This document shows positions 1 through 8,845 of a stretch of 64,000 nt of DNA, in pieces. Where the stretch lies: positions 248,001-312,000 of the forward strand of contig NZ_SKCH01000003.1 in NCBI RefSeq assembly GCF_005434945.1, in the 5' to 3' direction. This DNA comes from Prescottella subtropica (lineage in GTDB: Bacteria; Actinomycetota; Actinomycetes; Mycobacteriales; Mycobacteriaceae). The number at the start of each line of letters is the position of its first letter. Position 1 is the first letter of the stretch. The translations under genes were made by a program, and so were the position numbers. The notes beneath the pieces are model-generated. The model worked only from the letters and a program-made list of their open reading frames with translations. It did not search any database and was not told the origin of the DNA.

Positions 1-819
1 CATACCGTTCTCGGACTGCACCCAGATGCCGTCGGGGGTGTTCACGCACAGCGAATGGTTGCCGTCGGTGTGCCCGGGCGTCCACAGCAGGCTCACGCCG
101 ACACCCAGTTCGACGTCGCCGTCGAAGACCTCCAACCGGTCTGCGGGGACGCCGTCCATGCCACCGTGCACGTACCACGCCGACTGCATCGGGTGCATCG
201 ACTCGAAGGTGGCGAGTTCCTTGCGGTGCACCAGCAACTTGGCATGGGGGAACAGCGGCTCACGCGGCGTCGACTCGCCCTCGATCGGCTCGGCCGAACC
301 CATGATCATGCGCACGTCCTGCACGTGCAGGTGGTCGAAGCTGACGTAGTCGACGTCCTCGTTGCGCAGCCCGAGACTCGGCAGCACGTCGTCGGGGTCG
401 TTGATGTAGTCCGCGAAGAACCGCTCGACCTTGAACCGGCGACCCAGCTGCTGAATCTTGTGGTAGAACGGCGCCTCCGCCGACCCGGCGGCGACCGTCG
501 GCTCCCACACCAGTGTCTTGAGCGTGCCGTCGAAGCCCTCGAACTGGATCACCAGCATCCGGTTGGTGATGCTGATGAACGGGTTCACGCTGATCGAGTA
601 ACCCTGGAACGCGAACCGGGACGGATACGGGGCGGTGGCGATGTCGACACTCTTGATCGCCGTGACCTGCCCCTGCGACAGGAACCGATCCCGGTACTTC
701 GCGGCGGCCTCCCGCACCGCGGCCAGCCGGGCACCGCGCGGCCAGACGTCGTGGACGCCGTCGAACTCGGGAATGGGACGGACGGTGGTCGACGCGGTGG
801 CGTCGGACGAGGTGCTCAC
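1..819 (-). CDS. Metallo-beta-lactamase-fold hydrolase, 3' end outside window
   Basis: The first 273 residues are visible; the C-terminus lies beyond the window edge. The late segment TPGHTDGNHSL matches the third metal-ligand motif of the metallo-beta-lactamase fold. The position of the usual HxHxDH motif reads FDHLHVQDVR, so the spacing is HxHxxD and the last His is missing. The GTG start at 819 overlaps the upstream SDR stop by 4 bp (GTGA), which implies translational coupling; there is no in-frame ATG near the start. Substrate is unknown. It probably acts with the SDR in one catabolic or detoxification step under the divergent TetR protein. I am fairly sure of the fold and not of the chemistry. 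Confidence 0.7.
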   Translation of the reverse strand, partial: MSTSSDATASTTVRPIPEFDGVHDVWPRGARLAAVREAAAKYRDRFLSQGQVTAIKSVDIATAPYPSRFAFQGYSISVNPFISITNRMLVIQFEGFDGTLKTLVWEPTVAAGSAEAPFYHKIQQLGRRFKVERFFADYINDPDDVLPSLGLRNEDVDYVSFDHLHVQDVRMIMGSAEPIEGESTPREPLFPHAKLLVHRKELATFESMHPMQSAWYVHGGMDGVPADRLEVFDGDVELGVGVSLLWTPGHTDGNHSLCVNTPDGIWVQSENGM

Positions 820-1658
820 TGCAGGTCTCCTGGCTGATCGGGGTTCGTGAACTGTCGCTCGTACGTGGCCCGGGCCGACGTGCCGGCGACCGCGGTGACC
901 TGGTTCGGCACCATGCGGCGGAGCAGGACGTCGCGGACCCGCTGGGGGAGGACGTTCACCCAGCCGACGAGCGGACCGATGTAGCGGGGGACCGTGATCT
1001 CGAAGCGTGGCTTCTCGATCGCCGACAGGACCGCCGCGGCGACGTCGGCCGGTTGCAGCATCCGGGCCGCCCCCGTCGCCGTGCCCGCCGCGAGTTCCGT
1101 GTCGACGACACCCGGCATGATCGCGGTGAGTTCCACCCCCGTGCCGGCGAGCTCCCACCGGACACCGGTCAGATAGCCGAGGACGGCGTGTTTCGTTGCG
1201 GCATATGTGGATTCACCGGCGGGGGCGAGCTTGGCCGCCGCCGAGGCGACGGTGACGATGTGCCCGCGGCCGCGGGCCCGCATCACCGGTGCCGTGGCCT
1301 TCACGCCGTTGATGACGCCGTGCACGTTGACGTCGAACTGGCGGCGCTGCGCAGCCTCCGGTTCCTCGTCGAACGGTCCCACCCACATCACACCGGCATT
1401 GTTGACGAGCACGTCGACCGGTCCGAACGCGGATTCGACGGACCGCAGGAACGCGTCGAACGAGACGCAGTCGGTGACATCGAGATCGAATCCCTGCACC
1501 CGCGGCCCGAGAACGGAGGCGGTGTCCCGGACCGCGTCCCCGTCCCGGTCGCCGATACCGACCCGGGCACCGGCACGGGCCAACTGCGCCGCGATCTCCC
1601 GGCCGATCCCGCGGGCACCGCCCGTGACCGCCACGACCGTTCCGTCCAGTGACACCAT
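816..1658 (-). CDS. Short-chain dehydrogenase/reductase (SDR)
   Basis: A 280-residue classical SDR using NAD(P)H. The N-terminal Rossmann motif TGGARGIG, the NNAG motif, the catalytic Ser in VASAAAK and the YAATK pair (Tyr and Lys of the active site) are all present. The substrate cannot be read from sequence. An in-frame ATG at 1700 lies inside the palindromic operator, so I chose the ATG at 1658, which has GGGAGA about 10 nt upstream and starts directly before the beta1 strand (MVSLDGTVVAVTGG). The gene is transcribed away from the TetR gene and is coupled by GTGA overlap to the metallo-hydrolase downstream. Confidence 0.9.
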   Translation of the reverse strand: MVSLDGTVVAVTGGARGIGREIAAQLARAGARVGIGDRDGDAVRDTASVLGPRVQGFDLDVTDCVSFDAFLRSVESAFGPVDVLVNNAGVMWVGPFDEEPEAAQRRQFDVNVHGVINGVKATAPVMRARGRGHIVTVASAAAKLAPAGESTYAATKHAVLGYLTGVRWELAGTGVELTAIMPGVVDTELAAGTATGAARMLQPADVAAAVLSAIEKPRFEITVPRYIGPLVGWVNVLPQRVRDVLLRRMVPNQVTAVAGTSARATYERQFTNPDQPGDLQ

Positions 1659-1694
1659 CGGATCATCGTCTCCCGTCGCTGACGTACAAACTTT

Positions 1695-1712
1695 TGACAT
1701 GGTTACATGTCA
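1695..1712. promoter_or_regulatory. Palindromic operator, probable TetR binding site
   Basis: TGACATG-GTTA-CATGTCA is a perfect inverted repeat with 7-bp arms and a 4-bp spacer, set between the divergent SDR and TetR genes. On the plus strand a TTGACA hexamer overlaps it. On the minus strand TGACAT-N17-TTGTAC could be the SDR promoter with its -35 in the operator. Binding by the adjacent TetR protein is an inference from position and symmetry. Confidence 0.75.
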
Positions 1713-1755
1713 GATTGGAGTGCGCAATGCTCCCCGGTGATCGGAAGGCGAATCG

Positions 1756-2400
1756 ATGGCGAGGACGACGGGGCCGGGCCGGCGCTACGCGGGTCTCGAC
1801 CCGGCGGAACGGACACGGGTGCGCCGCAGTGCGCTACTCGACGCCGCGCTCGAATGCTTCGGGACCGGCGGGTACGCGTCGACGTCGGTCAAACAGATCT
1901 GCCGCGAGGCCGGACTGACCGAACGGTACTTCTACGAGTCGTTCCAGGATCGTGCGGCGTGCCTGCACGACCTGTACGTGGAACTGACGGACCGGCTGCG
2001 CACGCTCACCGCCGATGCGGTCACCGGAGCGGGGGAGGGGGACGACGCCCCGGCCCGCGGACTCGCCGCGTTCGTCGGCTACCTCACCGAGGACGCCCGC
2101 CGGGCAAAGGTGGTGCTGGTCGAGGTCGTCGGCGTCGCACCCGGTCTCGAGGACACCCGGTACCGGGTGCTGGGCGGATTCGCCGACATGATCACCCCGC
2201 TTCTCGTCGGGGCCGGGACAATGCCGGACGCCCGCGACGCACTGACCGGGGTGGCGCTCGCCGGTGCCGTCAACCACCTGCTCGTCGACTGGCTCCTCGG
2301 CGGGGGGCGACAGGACCCGGAACTTCTGGTGAGTGTGTGCGAGACGCTGTTCTCCGCGGCCCGGACCCGGCTGGCCGTGGAACGGGGCGTGCCGGACTGA
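1756..2400 (+). CDS. TetR/AcrR family transcriptional regulator
   Basis: A 214-residue regulator with an N-terminal helix-turn-helix of TetR type. Residues about 20-65 carry the recognisable RSALLDAALECFGTGGY and VKQICREAGLTERYFYESF blocks (HTH and following helix). The C-terminal all-helical part should bind an unknown ligand. It is divergent from the SDR/metallo-hydrolase pair with the 18-bp palindrome between, so it most likely represses that pair and itself. AAGG sits 8 nt before the ATG. The gene ends just before a strong bidirectional hairpin terminator. Confidence 0.92.
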   Translation: MARTTGPGRRYAGLDPAERTRVRRSALLDAALECFGTGGYASTSVKQICREAGLTERYFYESFQDRAACLHDLYVELTDRLRTLTADAVTGAGEGDDAPARGLAAFVGYLTEDARRAKVVLVEVVGVAPGLEDTRYRVLGGFADMITPLLVGAGTMPDARDALTGVALAGAVNHLLVDWLLGGGRQDPELLVSVCETLFSAARTRLAVERGVPD

Positions 2401-2425
2401 GGGTGACACGACGGCGCCGGAAACG

Positions 2426-2461
2426 GGAAAGGCCCCGAACCGAATGGTTCGGGGCCTTTCC
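2426..2461. terminator. Bidirectional hairpin terminator between tetR-type gene and qcrB
   Basis: Perfect 16-bp arms (GGAAAGGCCCCGAACC and its complement) around a GAAT loop, placed between the convergent TetR gene and qcrB. The arm ends give short A and T runs on either side, so it can serve both directions. Confidence 0.85.
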
Positions 2462-2502
2462 GTGGCTATGGGCGAATCAGTGTTCGCCGTCGCCGGTGGC
2501 GA

Positions 2503-4146
2503 TCAGTGCTCGCTGTCGCCGGAGGTGATACCGCGGTTGCGGTTCTGGTACTCCGAGAGGATGCGCAGCTGCTCGTGCTCGCCCGCATGCTCGGCGGCCT
2601 CGAGTGCCTGGCTCTGCTCGACCGGATCCGGGGTGACCCAGCTGCCGGAGCCGGGCTTGCCGGCCGAACCGAGCTTGTTCATCTTCTTCGGGACCGCAGC
2701 ACCCTGGTACTCCAGCGGGATCGGGTGGCCGTGATCGTCGACCGGGCCGAGCGGCTGGTGGATCTCGACGTACTCACCGTGCGGCAGACGCTTGATGATG
2801 CCCGTCTCGATGCCGTGCTCGAGCACCGCGCGGTCGCTGCGCTGGAGACCCAGGCAGAACCGGTAGGTGACGTAGTAGGCGATCGGAGGCAGAACCACCA
2901 TGCCGATACGGCCGATCCAGGTCATCGCGTTCAGCGAGATGTCCAGGTGGTAGGCGATGATGTCGTTGATGCAGGACAGCGTGAGGACGATGTAGAACGC
3001 GATGGCCATCGCACCGATACCGGAACGCACCGGAACGTCACGCGGACGCTGCAGCAGGTTGTGGTGTGCGTCGTCCTTCGTGAACTTCTTCTCGATCCAC
3101 GGGTAGGCGATCAGCAGTGCGAACGTGATGCCCATGATCAGGGCGACCGCGAACACCGCGGGGATCGTGTACCGGTCGAACAGGTAGATCTCCCACGCCG
3201 GCCACAGGCGGGCCATACCGTCGGTCCACATCATGTAGAAGTCGGGCTGCGAACCTGCCGACACCTGCGACGGGTTGTACGGGCCGATGTTCCAGATCGG
3301 GTTGATCTGCAGCAGGCCGCCCATGAGCGCCAGGATGCCGAACGTGAACGCGAAGAACGAACCGCCCTTCATCGCGAACACCGGGAGGATCCGGACACCG
3401 ACGACGTTGTTCTCGGTGCGGCCGGGGCCGGGGAACTGCGTGTGCTTCTGGTACCACACCAGCGCGAGGTGCGCGGCGATGAGGGCCAGCAGGATACCCG
3501 GGATGAGCAGCACGTGCGCGACGTACAGACGCGGGATGATCAGGGTGCCGGGGAAGTCGCCACCGAAGATCAGCCAGTGCAGCCACGTGCCGGCGATCGG
3601 CACACTCAGGGTGATGCCGGACAGCGCGGCGCGCAGACCGGTACCGGACAGCAGGTCGTCCGGAAGCGAGTAGCCGAAGAAGCCCTCGAACATCGCCAGG
3701 ATCAGCAGCAGCGAGCCGATGACCCAGTTCGCCTCACGCGGGCGACGGAACGCACCGGTGAAGAAGATGCGGAACAGGTGCACGATGATCGACGCGGCGA
3801 ACATCAGTGCGGCCCAGTGGTGGATCTGACGGACGAACAGGCCGCCGCGCACCTCGAACGAGATGTTCAGGGTGGTCTCGTAGGCGCGGGACATCTCGAC
3901 GCCGCGGAGCGGCTCGTAGGCACCGTTGTAGGTGACCTCGGCCAGCGACGGGTCGAAGAACAGCGTCAGGTAGACGCCCGAGATCAGCAGGATGACGAAG
4001 CTGTACAGCGCGATCTCGCCGAGCATGAACGACCAGTGGGTCGGGAAGACCTTGTTGATCTGGCGCTTCATGCCGGCCGCGAGATGGTACCGAGAGTCGA
4101 CGTTCTCGGCAGCCTCCGCGACACGGGACTGGGTTGCAGTACTCAC
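2503..4146 (-). CDS. qcrB: Menaquinol-cytochrome c reductase, cytochrome b subunit
   Basis: The membrane cytochrome b core of the actinobacterial bcc complex, which oxidises menaquinol and passes electrons through QcrC directly to the aa3 oxidase. The 547 residues match the family (about 549 in M. tuberculosis). Visible are IHHWAALMF...H and AHVLLIPG...AAH, the paired heme-ligand histidines about 14 apart, and QPDFY, the actinobacterial form of the PEWY quinol-site motif, plus many membrane helices. I start at GTG 4146, which overlaps the qcrA stop by 4 bp; an ATG 15 nt upstream would add five residues. It is last in ctaE-qcrC-qcrA-qcrB. Confidence 0.97.
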   Translation of the reverse strand: MSTATQSRVAEAAENVDSRYHLAAGMKRQINKVFPTHWSFMLGEIALYSFVILLISGVYLTLFFDPSLAEVTYNGAYEPLRGVEMSRAYETTLNISFEVRGGLFVRQIHHWAALMFAASIIVHLFRIFFTGAFRRPREANWVIGSLLLILAMFEGFFGYSLPDDLLSGTGLRAALSGITLSVPIAGTWLHWLIFGGDFPGTLIIPRLYVAHVLLIPGILLALIAAHLALVWYQKHTQFPGPGRTENNVVGVRILPVFAMKGGSFFAFTFGILALMGGLLQINPIWNIGPYNPSQVSAGSQPDFYMMWTDGMARLWPAWEIYLFDRYTIPAVFAVALIMGITFALLIAYPWIEKKFTKDDAHHNLLQRPRDVPVRSGIGAMAIAFYIVLTLSCINDIIAYHLDISLNAMTWIGRIGMVVLPPIAYYVTYRFCLGLQRSDRAVLEHGIETGIIKRLPHGEYVEIHQPLGPVDDHGHPIPLEYQGAAVPKKMNKLGSAGKPGSGSWVTPDPVEQSQALEAAEHAGEHEQLRILSEYQNRNRGITSGDSEH

Positions 4147-5279
4147 GGGCGACGCTCCCAAAATGCCGGGCCGAGGGCTTCGATGAAGTCACCGTTGGCG
4201 ACGAGGTAGCCCTCTTCGTTCACAGTAATAGGCAGCTGCGGAAGAGCACGAGCGGCGGGACCGAAGATCGGCTTGCCGTACTGCAGCGCGTCGAACTGCG
4301 ACTGGTGGCACGGGCACAGGATTCGGTTGGTCTGCTGCTCGTACAGCGACGTGGGGCAGCCGAGGTGGGTGCAGATCTTCGAGTAGGCGAGGTAGTCGCC
4401 GTAGTTGAAGCTCTCCTGGCCCTTGCGCTTGACGACGCGCTCGGTGTCCTCGGTGCGCAGACGGATCAGCATGACGGCGTTGCGGATACCGCGCAGCGCC
4501 TTGAACAGTGCGTCGTTGTCACCGCGATCGGACTCACGGAACGGGAACACCGTCTCCATGCCGCCGGCGTCGAGGTCTTCCGGACGGACCAGCACGATGT
4601 CGTGCGGGCGACCGGTGTCACGACGCAGGTAGACGGTCTCGCCCGGGTAGCGCGGGGTCCAGCCGGACACCCACAGCGGCGACTTGTCGCCCTGGGCCCA
4701 CGGGTTCTTGATCATGCCGCCGAGGGGCATGACCGACATGATGCCGACCGCGCCGCCACCGAAGATCAGGCTGCGCTTGATCATCTTGCGGCGGCCGATC
4801 GTCGACTTGTCGAGCGTGTCGGACAGCTGCGCCGCGAGGGTGCGCTTGTCGACCTCGGCGGAACCGCCGTCGTGGCGGTCCTGGATCGAGACCTCTTCGG
4901 GGATGAACTTCTTGGTGAACTTCACCGCACCGACACCGACCGCGGTGATGGACAGACCCATGGTCAGGCCGATCAGCGGGGTGTACAGGTTGTACGCCGA
5001 GTAGGACTCGTCGTTCGGGCCGGCCCACTCCCACGGCCAGAACAGGAAGATGCCGATGAAGGCGAGTGCCGAGACACCCGCGAGGGCGAACCAGAAGGCG
5101 ACCGAACGCTCGGCGCGCTTCTCGGCCTTGGTGCCCTCGACCGACCAGCGGTCCCGTTCGAACGCGACATCGACGCCGTCGAGGTTGGTACCGAGTTCGA
5201 CCAACTCGTCCCGGCTCATCCGGTCGAGTTCATCGTCCGTGTACTTCTTCGGCGTGCCGCCGCTGCCGGCGTCGCTCAT
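4143..5279 (-). CDS. qcrA: Menaquinol-cytochrome c reductase, Rieske iron-sulfur subunit
   Basis: A 378-residue Rieske protein that moves electrons from menaquinol to QcrC heme. The 2Fe-2S ligands are visible as CTHLGCP and CPCHQSQFD near residues 300-330. The N-terminal half has three predicted membrane helices, the actinobacterial arrangement with an N-terminal extension absent from mitochondrial Rieske proteins. I start at ATG 5279 ([14 protein letters not shown]), which overlaps the qcrC stop as ATGA; the longer reading to 5336 would run far into qcrC. Coupled by GTGA to qcrB. Confidence 0.97.
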   Translation of the reverse strand: MSDAGSGGTPKKYTDDELDRMSRDELVELGTNLDGVDVAFERDRWSVEGTKAEKRAERSVAFWFALAGVSALAFIGIFLFWPWEWAGPNDESYSAYNLYTPLIGLTMGLSITAVGVGAVKFTKKFIPEEVSIQDRHDGGSAEVDKRTLAAQLSDTLDKSTIGRRKMIKRSLIFGGGAVGIMSVMPLGGMIKNPWAQGDKSPLWVSGWTPRYPGETVYLRRDTGRPHDIVLVRPEDLDAGGMETVFPFRESDRGDNDALFKALRGIRNAVMLIRLRTEDTERVVKRKGQESFNYGDYLAYSKICTHLGCPTSLYEQQTNRILCPCHQSQFDALQYGKPIFGPAARALPQLPITVNEEGYLVANGDFIEALGPAFWERRP

Positions 5280-6148
5280 GACCTTGCTCCGATCCACATT
5301 GCTGCACCGACGACAGCGACGATGCCGAGAACCCACATCGTGATGCCCTCGGAGGCCGGGCCGAGGCCACCGAGACCGTATCCGCCCGGATCCTTGACCT
5401 CGGCGGACTGCTTGACGTAGGCGATGATGTCCTTCTTCTCCTCGACCGTCAGCTGACGGTCGGAGAACTTGGGCATGTTCTGGGGGCCCGTGACCATGGC
5501 GGCATAGATCTGCTGCTCGCTGGCCGGATCCAGAACAGGGGCGTACTTACCGGAGGACAGCGCGCCGCCGCGTCCGGTGAAGTTGTGGCACGACGCGCAG
5601 TTCATGCGGAACAGCTCGCTGCCGCGGGCGATGTCGCCGCCACGCAGCGACGACTGTGCGATCTCGCCGTTCTCGTCGCGGATGATGGTCGGGCCACCAC
5701 CCTGCGACTGCACGTACGCGCCGATGGCGTCGGTCTGACGGGCGTCGAACTTGGCGGGCTTGCGAGCAGCCTGCGCCTCGTTACGAGCGGCCGGCATACG
5801 ACCGGACGACACCTGGAAGTAGACGGCTGCCTCGCCGACACCGATCAGGCTGGGGCCGCGATCCGCGACGCCCTGCAGGTTCGCGCCGTGGCACGTGATG
5901 CAGGACGTGTCGTAGAGCTGCTTGCCCTCGCGGATCAGCGCAGCGGAATCGTCGCTCGCGGTGGCGACCTGCGGGGCAGGCGTCAGAGCGGAAGCGATGA
6001 ATCCGGCGCTCACGAGACCGAGCATGAGGATCAACGCGCCACTGACGCGCCGACGCAGCTTGCGCTGCCGGCGCGCCTTGGTGGCGGAACCTGTCGTGGT
6101 GCGGTCGGGCATGTCACCCTCGGTTGCGGGAGGGGGGGATGAACTCAT
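5276..6148 (-). CDS. qcrC: Menaquinol-cytochrome c reductase, diheme cytochrome c subunit
   Basis: A 290-residue diheme cytochrome c. One N-terminal helix (about residues 35-55) anchors it, two heme-binding motifs CITCH and CASCH lie in the extracytoplasmic part, and a C-terminal helix ends in MWIGARS. In mycolic-acid actinobacteria this subunit replaces a soluble cytochrome c, wiring the bcc complex to the aa3 oxidase as a supercomplex. ATG 6148 has AAAGGG 6 nt upstream. Sixty-four bases separate it from ctaE; the next two genes overlap by 4 bp each. Confidence 0.97.
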   Translation of the reverse strand: MSSSPPPATEGDMPDRTTTGSATKARRQRKLRRRVSGALILMLGLVSAGFIASALTPAPQVATASDDSAALIREGKQLYDTSCITCHGANLQGVADRGPSLIGVGEAAVYFQVSSGRMPAARNEAQAARKPAKFDARQTDAIGAYVQSQGGGPTIIRDENGEIAQSSLRGGDIARGSELFRMNCASCHNFTGRGGALSSGKYAPVLDPASEQQIYAAMVTGPQNMPKFSDRQLTVEEKKDIIAYVKQSAEVKDPGGYGLGGLGPASEGITMWVLGIVAVVGAAMWIGARS

Positions 6149-6212
6149 CTGTATCCCTTTGGGTATGTCGGGACGACTGAAGCGTCAGGGGGCTGCCTGG
6201 TCGTTCAGCTGG

Positions 6213-6824
6213 CTAACGGATGAAATAAATCGTGGCGAACAGGCCGATCCACACAATGTCGACGAAGTGCCAGTAGTACGAAACGACGATCGCCGCAGTG
6301 GCCTGTGCAGGCGTGAACTTGCTGACCTTGGTGCGGACGATCAAGAAGACGAACGCGATCAGGCCGCCGATGACGTGCAGGCCGTGGAAACCGGTCGTCA
6401 TGTAGAAGACCGAGCCGTACACGCTGCTCGAGATGGTCGTGCCTGCATGCACCAGGTGGTAGTACTCGTAGCCCTGCCCGAGCACGAAGAACGTGCCCAT
6501 GGCGAGGGTGAGCAGATACCACCGCCGGAGTCCGAAGACGTCACCCTTCTCTGCCGCGAAGACACCCATCTGGCAGGTGAAGGAAGACGCGATCAGCACC
6601 AGGGTCACCGGTACCGCCAACGCGAGATTGAGCTCGGTCGGTTCCGGTGGCCAGTTCCCATTCGCCTGTGCTCGTGCAACGAAGTACATGGCGAAGAGCC
6701 CTGCAAAGAACATGAGCTCACTTGACAACCACACGATGGTGCCGACGCTGACCATGTTTGGCCGGTTCAGCGAGTGCACGCGCTGGGTGATTGCCGATCC
6801 TGAAGTCCCTACTGCGCTCGTCAC
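6213..6824 (-). CDS. ctaE: Cytochrome c oxidase subunit III
   Basis: A 203-residue, five-helix COX3 protein, the same length as M. tuberculosis CtaE. Typical segments are [20 protein letters not shown] and the C-terminal [18 protein letters not shown]. It stabilises the catalytic subunit of the aa3 oxidase. The open frame continues upstream to 7316, but that part is noncoding in character; GTG 6824 ([17 protein letters not shown]) is the family start. CATACT lies 7 nt before this GTG, so the transcript may be leaderless. First gene of the ctaE-qcrCAB operon. Confidence 0.96.
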   Translation of the reverse strand: MTSAVGTSGSAITQRVHSLNRPNMVSVGTIVWLSSELMFFAGLFAMYFVARAQANGNWPPEPTELNLALAVPVTLVLIASSFTCQMGVFAAEKGDVFGLRRWYLLTLAMGTFFVLGQGYEYYHLVHAGTTISSSVYGSVFYMTTGFHGLHVIGGLIAFVFLIVRTKVSKFTPAQATAAIVVSYYWHFVDIVWIGLFATIYFIR

Positions 6825-6950
6825 GCTGAGAAGTATGACGCCTTGTCGTAAAGGAAAGCCACCCGGGTCCGGCATCGGCGCGTCGGTGCACGTCAGAGGC
6901 GGTTCGATCACGGTTACGGAGGCGGTCGTCGGACGTGACAGAGTGGGCGC

Positions 6951-7412
6951 ATGGAACTCGGCAGCGGTGTCACTCGTTGGGTGCGGGGAATTCTGTCGCG
7001 GCGGCGGCCCGAACCGCTCGACCGCACTCGCGCAGACCTCGTGGTCGTGGTGTCGGGGTTCGACGACGTGGAGTCGTGTTCGGCGGTGCTGGAGCGCGGT
7101 GCGGCCGGGTCCCCGGAGTGGATCGCGGACGCGGAGGCCGTCCTGCGGCATCACCTGCACCTGCCGGCGGTCGCGGTCGACGCGGTGACGGCGATCGCCG
7201 CGCAGGACGGCTATGCACCTTCCGCGGACCTCGATGCCGGTACGGAGGGACCTGCCGGTACGGACGGCACCGTCGTGCTGCTGCTCGAGCGGGTGCAGGT
7301 GCTCGACGCCCTGCACTGCTCGCAGGAACGTTCACGTATGGCCGGCCTCGCCCAGCGGCACGGTGGCACCGCGCTCGGCTGGGACGGGCTGCAGCCGCTG
7401 CCACCGGCATGA
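6951..7412 (+). CDS. Hypothetical protein between ctaE and trpD
   Basis: A 153-residue predicted cytoplasmic protein I do not recognise. It has a basic N-terminus ([11 protein letters not shown]), then alternating hydrophobic strands and helices, no signal peptide and no membrane helix. It is divergent from ctaE and read in the same direction as trpD, 79 nt ahead of it. Base composition matches its neighbours. Function unknown; position argues it is a real, lineage-restricted gene. Confidence 0.6.
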   Translation: MELGSGVTRWVRGILSRRRPEPLDRTRADLVVVVSGFDDVESCSAVLERGAAGSPEWIADAEAVLRHHLHLPAVAVDAVTAIAAQDGYAPSADLDAGTEGPAGTDGTVVLLLERVQVLDALHCSQERSRMAGLAQRHGGTALGWDGLQPLPPA

Positions 7413-7491
7413 CCGGAGTGTGCGCGCACTAAGCTGCGGTGCGACGAGGATCACCGAGCAGTCGGTGGACGAGGAAGTAGAAGGGGTCGTG

Positions 7492-8583
7492 ATGGAGCGA
7501 CGGTCGGCAGCGCAGGGCACACAGCGAGGGACGGGCGCGGTCGACCGGAGCTGGCCCGCCGTCCTCGGCGCCCTCACCGATCGACGTGACCTGTCGGCCG
7601 CCGACACCGCGTGGGCGATGGACGAGATCATGTCCGACAACGCGACCGCGGCGCAGATCGCGGCGTTCGGCGTCGCATTGAAGATGAAGGGCGCCACGCC
7701 CGGCGAGCTGGAGGGCCTGGCGGACTCGATGCTCGGGCATGCGACGACCGTGCCGGTGTCGCCGGACGTCGTCGACATCGTCGGCACGGGCGGGGACCGC
7801 TCCAACACCGTCAACATCTCGACGATGGCGTCGGTCGTCGTGGCCGCGGCCGGGGTCCGGGTCGTCAAGCACGGGAACCGGGCGGCGTCGTCGAAGAGTG
7901 GCGGTGCCGACGTTCTCGAGGCGCTCGGGGTGCACATCAATCTCGGTGCGGCGGCCGTCGCACGGTGTGTCGACGAGGCCGGGATCGGTTTCTGTTTCGC
8001 GCCGGTGTTCCATCCGGCGCTGCGGTTCGCGGGGGCGCCGCGCAAGGAGATCGGCATCCCGACCGTGTTCAACGTGCTCGGTCCGCTGACCAACCCGGCC
8101 CGCCCGCGTGCGGGCCTGATCGGGTGCGCGTTCGAGGACCTGATCGAGGTGATCGCCGGTGTGCTCGCGGGACGCGGCAACTCGGCGCTGGTGGTGCGCG
8201 GCGACGACGGCCTCGACGAGCTCACGACGTCGACGACGTCGGTGGTGCACGTCGTGTCCGGGGGGACGGTGCGGACGCAGAAGCTGGATCCGACGGATCT
8301 GGGGATCACCCGGGTGTCCCTCGACGCGCTGCGCGGCGGCAACGCCGACCACAATGCGCGGGTGGCGCGGGGAATCTTCGCCGGCGACCCCGGTCCGGTG
8401 CGGGACGCGGTCCTGTTGAACGCGGCCGGCGCGATCGCGGCGTTCGACGGACTCGAGGGTGACCTCGAGGAGTCGCTGGCGGCGGGAATGCGCAAGGCCG
8501 CCCACGCGATCGACTCGGGGGCGGCCTCGGCGCTGCTCGACCGGTGGGCGTCGCTGACGACGCAGTTGGCTACTCCCCGATAG
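7492..8583 (+). CDS. trpD: Anthranilate phosphoribosyltransferase
   Basis: Transfers the phosphoribosyl group of PRPP to anthranilate in tryptophan synthesis. The 363 residues are close to the M. tuberculosis enzyme (370). The PRPP loop [14 protein letters not shown] and the anthranilate-site block [12 protein letters not shown] are intact, followed by the GPLTNPARP segment. I chose ATG 7492 (MERRSAAQG), preceded by GGGG about 6 nt upstream. No other trp gene is adjacent, as in mycobacteria. Its last 14 bases overlap the convergent Lrp-type gene. Confidence 0.96.
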   Translation: MERRSAAQGTQRGTGAVDRSWPAVLGALTDRRDLSAADTAWAMDEIMSDNATAAQIAAFGVALKMKGATPGELEGLADSMLGHATTVPVSPDVVDIVGTGGDRSNTVNISTMASVVVAAAGVRVVKHGNRAASSKSGGADVLEALGVHINLGAAAVARCVDEAGIGFCFAPVFHPALRFAGAPRKEIGIPTVFNVLGPLTNPARPRAGLIGCAFEDLIEVIAGVLAGRGNSALVVRGDDGLDELTTSTTSVVHVVSGGTVRTQKLDPTDLGITRVSLDALRGGNADHNARVARGIFAGDPGPVRDAVLLNAAGAIAAFDGLEGDLEESLAAGMRKAAHAIDSGAASALLDRWASLTTQLATPR

Positions 8584-8845
8584 AGAACGCGGCCTCGACG
8601 TCGGCGCTCGAGTAGGACTGGAACGCGATGTGCGTCGCGGTCCGGAGCACCCCGGGCACCTTGTTGATGCGTTCGGTGACGACCTCGGCGATCCGGGCGT
8701 GGTCGCGGACCTTCACGATCGCGATCAGATCGACGTCCCCGGCGCACGAGTAGACCTCGGACACGCCGTCGACGTCGGCGACCGCTTGCGCGGTCTCCGG
8801 GATCCGGTCGGACTCGGCGTGGATCATGACGATCGCGTTGATCAT
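8570..8845 (-). CDS. Stand-alone Lrp/AsnC ligand-binding (RAM) domain protein
   Basis: Ninety-one residues equal to the C-terminal effector domain of Lrp/AsnC regulators, with no helix-turn-helix. The segment [17 protein letters not shown], then [16 protein letters not shown] with the typical G-D, is diagnostic. Such proteins oligomerise and bind amino acids; the role of DNA-free versions is largely unknown. The start ATG 8845 overlaps the stop of the upstream nuclease (ATGA), so the two are co-translated. It overlaps trpD tail-to-tail by 14 bp, and a tryptophan-related sensing role is only a guess. Confidence 0.88.
   Translation of the reverse strand: MINAIVMIHAESDRIPETAQAVADVDGVSEVYSCAGDVDLIAIVKVRDHARIAEVVTERINKVPGVLRTATHIAFQSYSSADVEAAFSIGE

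Noticed and set aside
2506-4209. 567-codon open frame antisense to qcrB
   Set aside because: It is the mirror of a strongly conserved gene; its Asp/Arg/Val-rich translation is what the opposite strand of GC-rich coding DNA gives.
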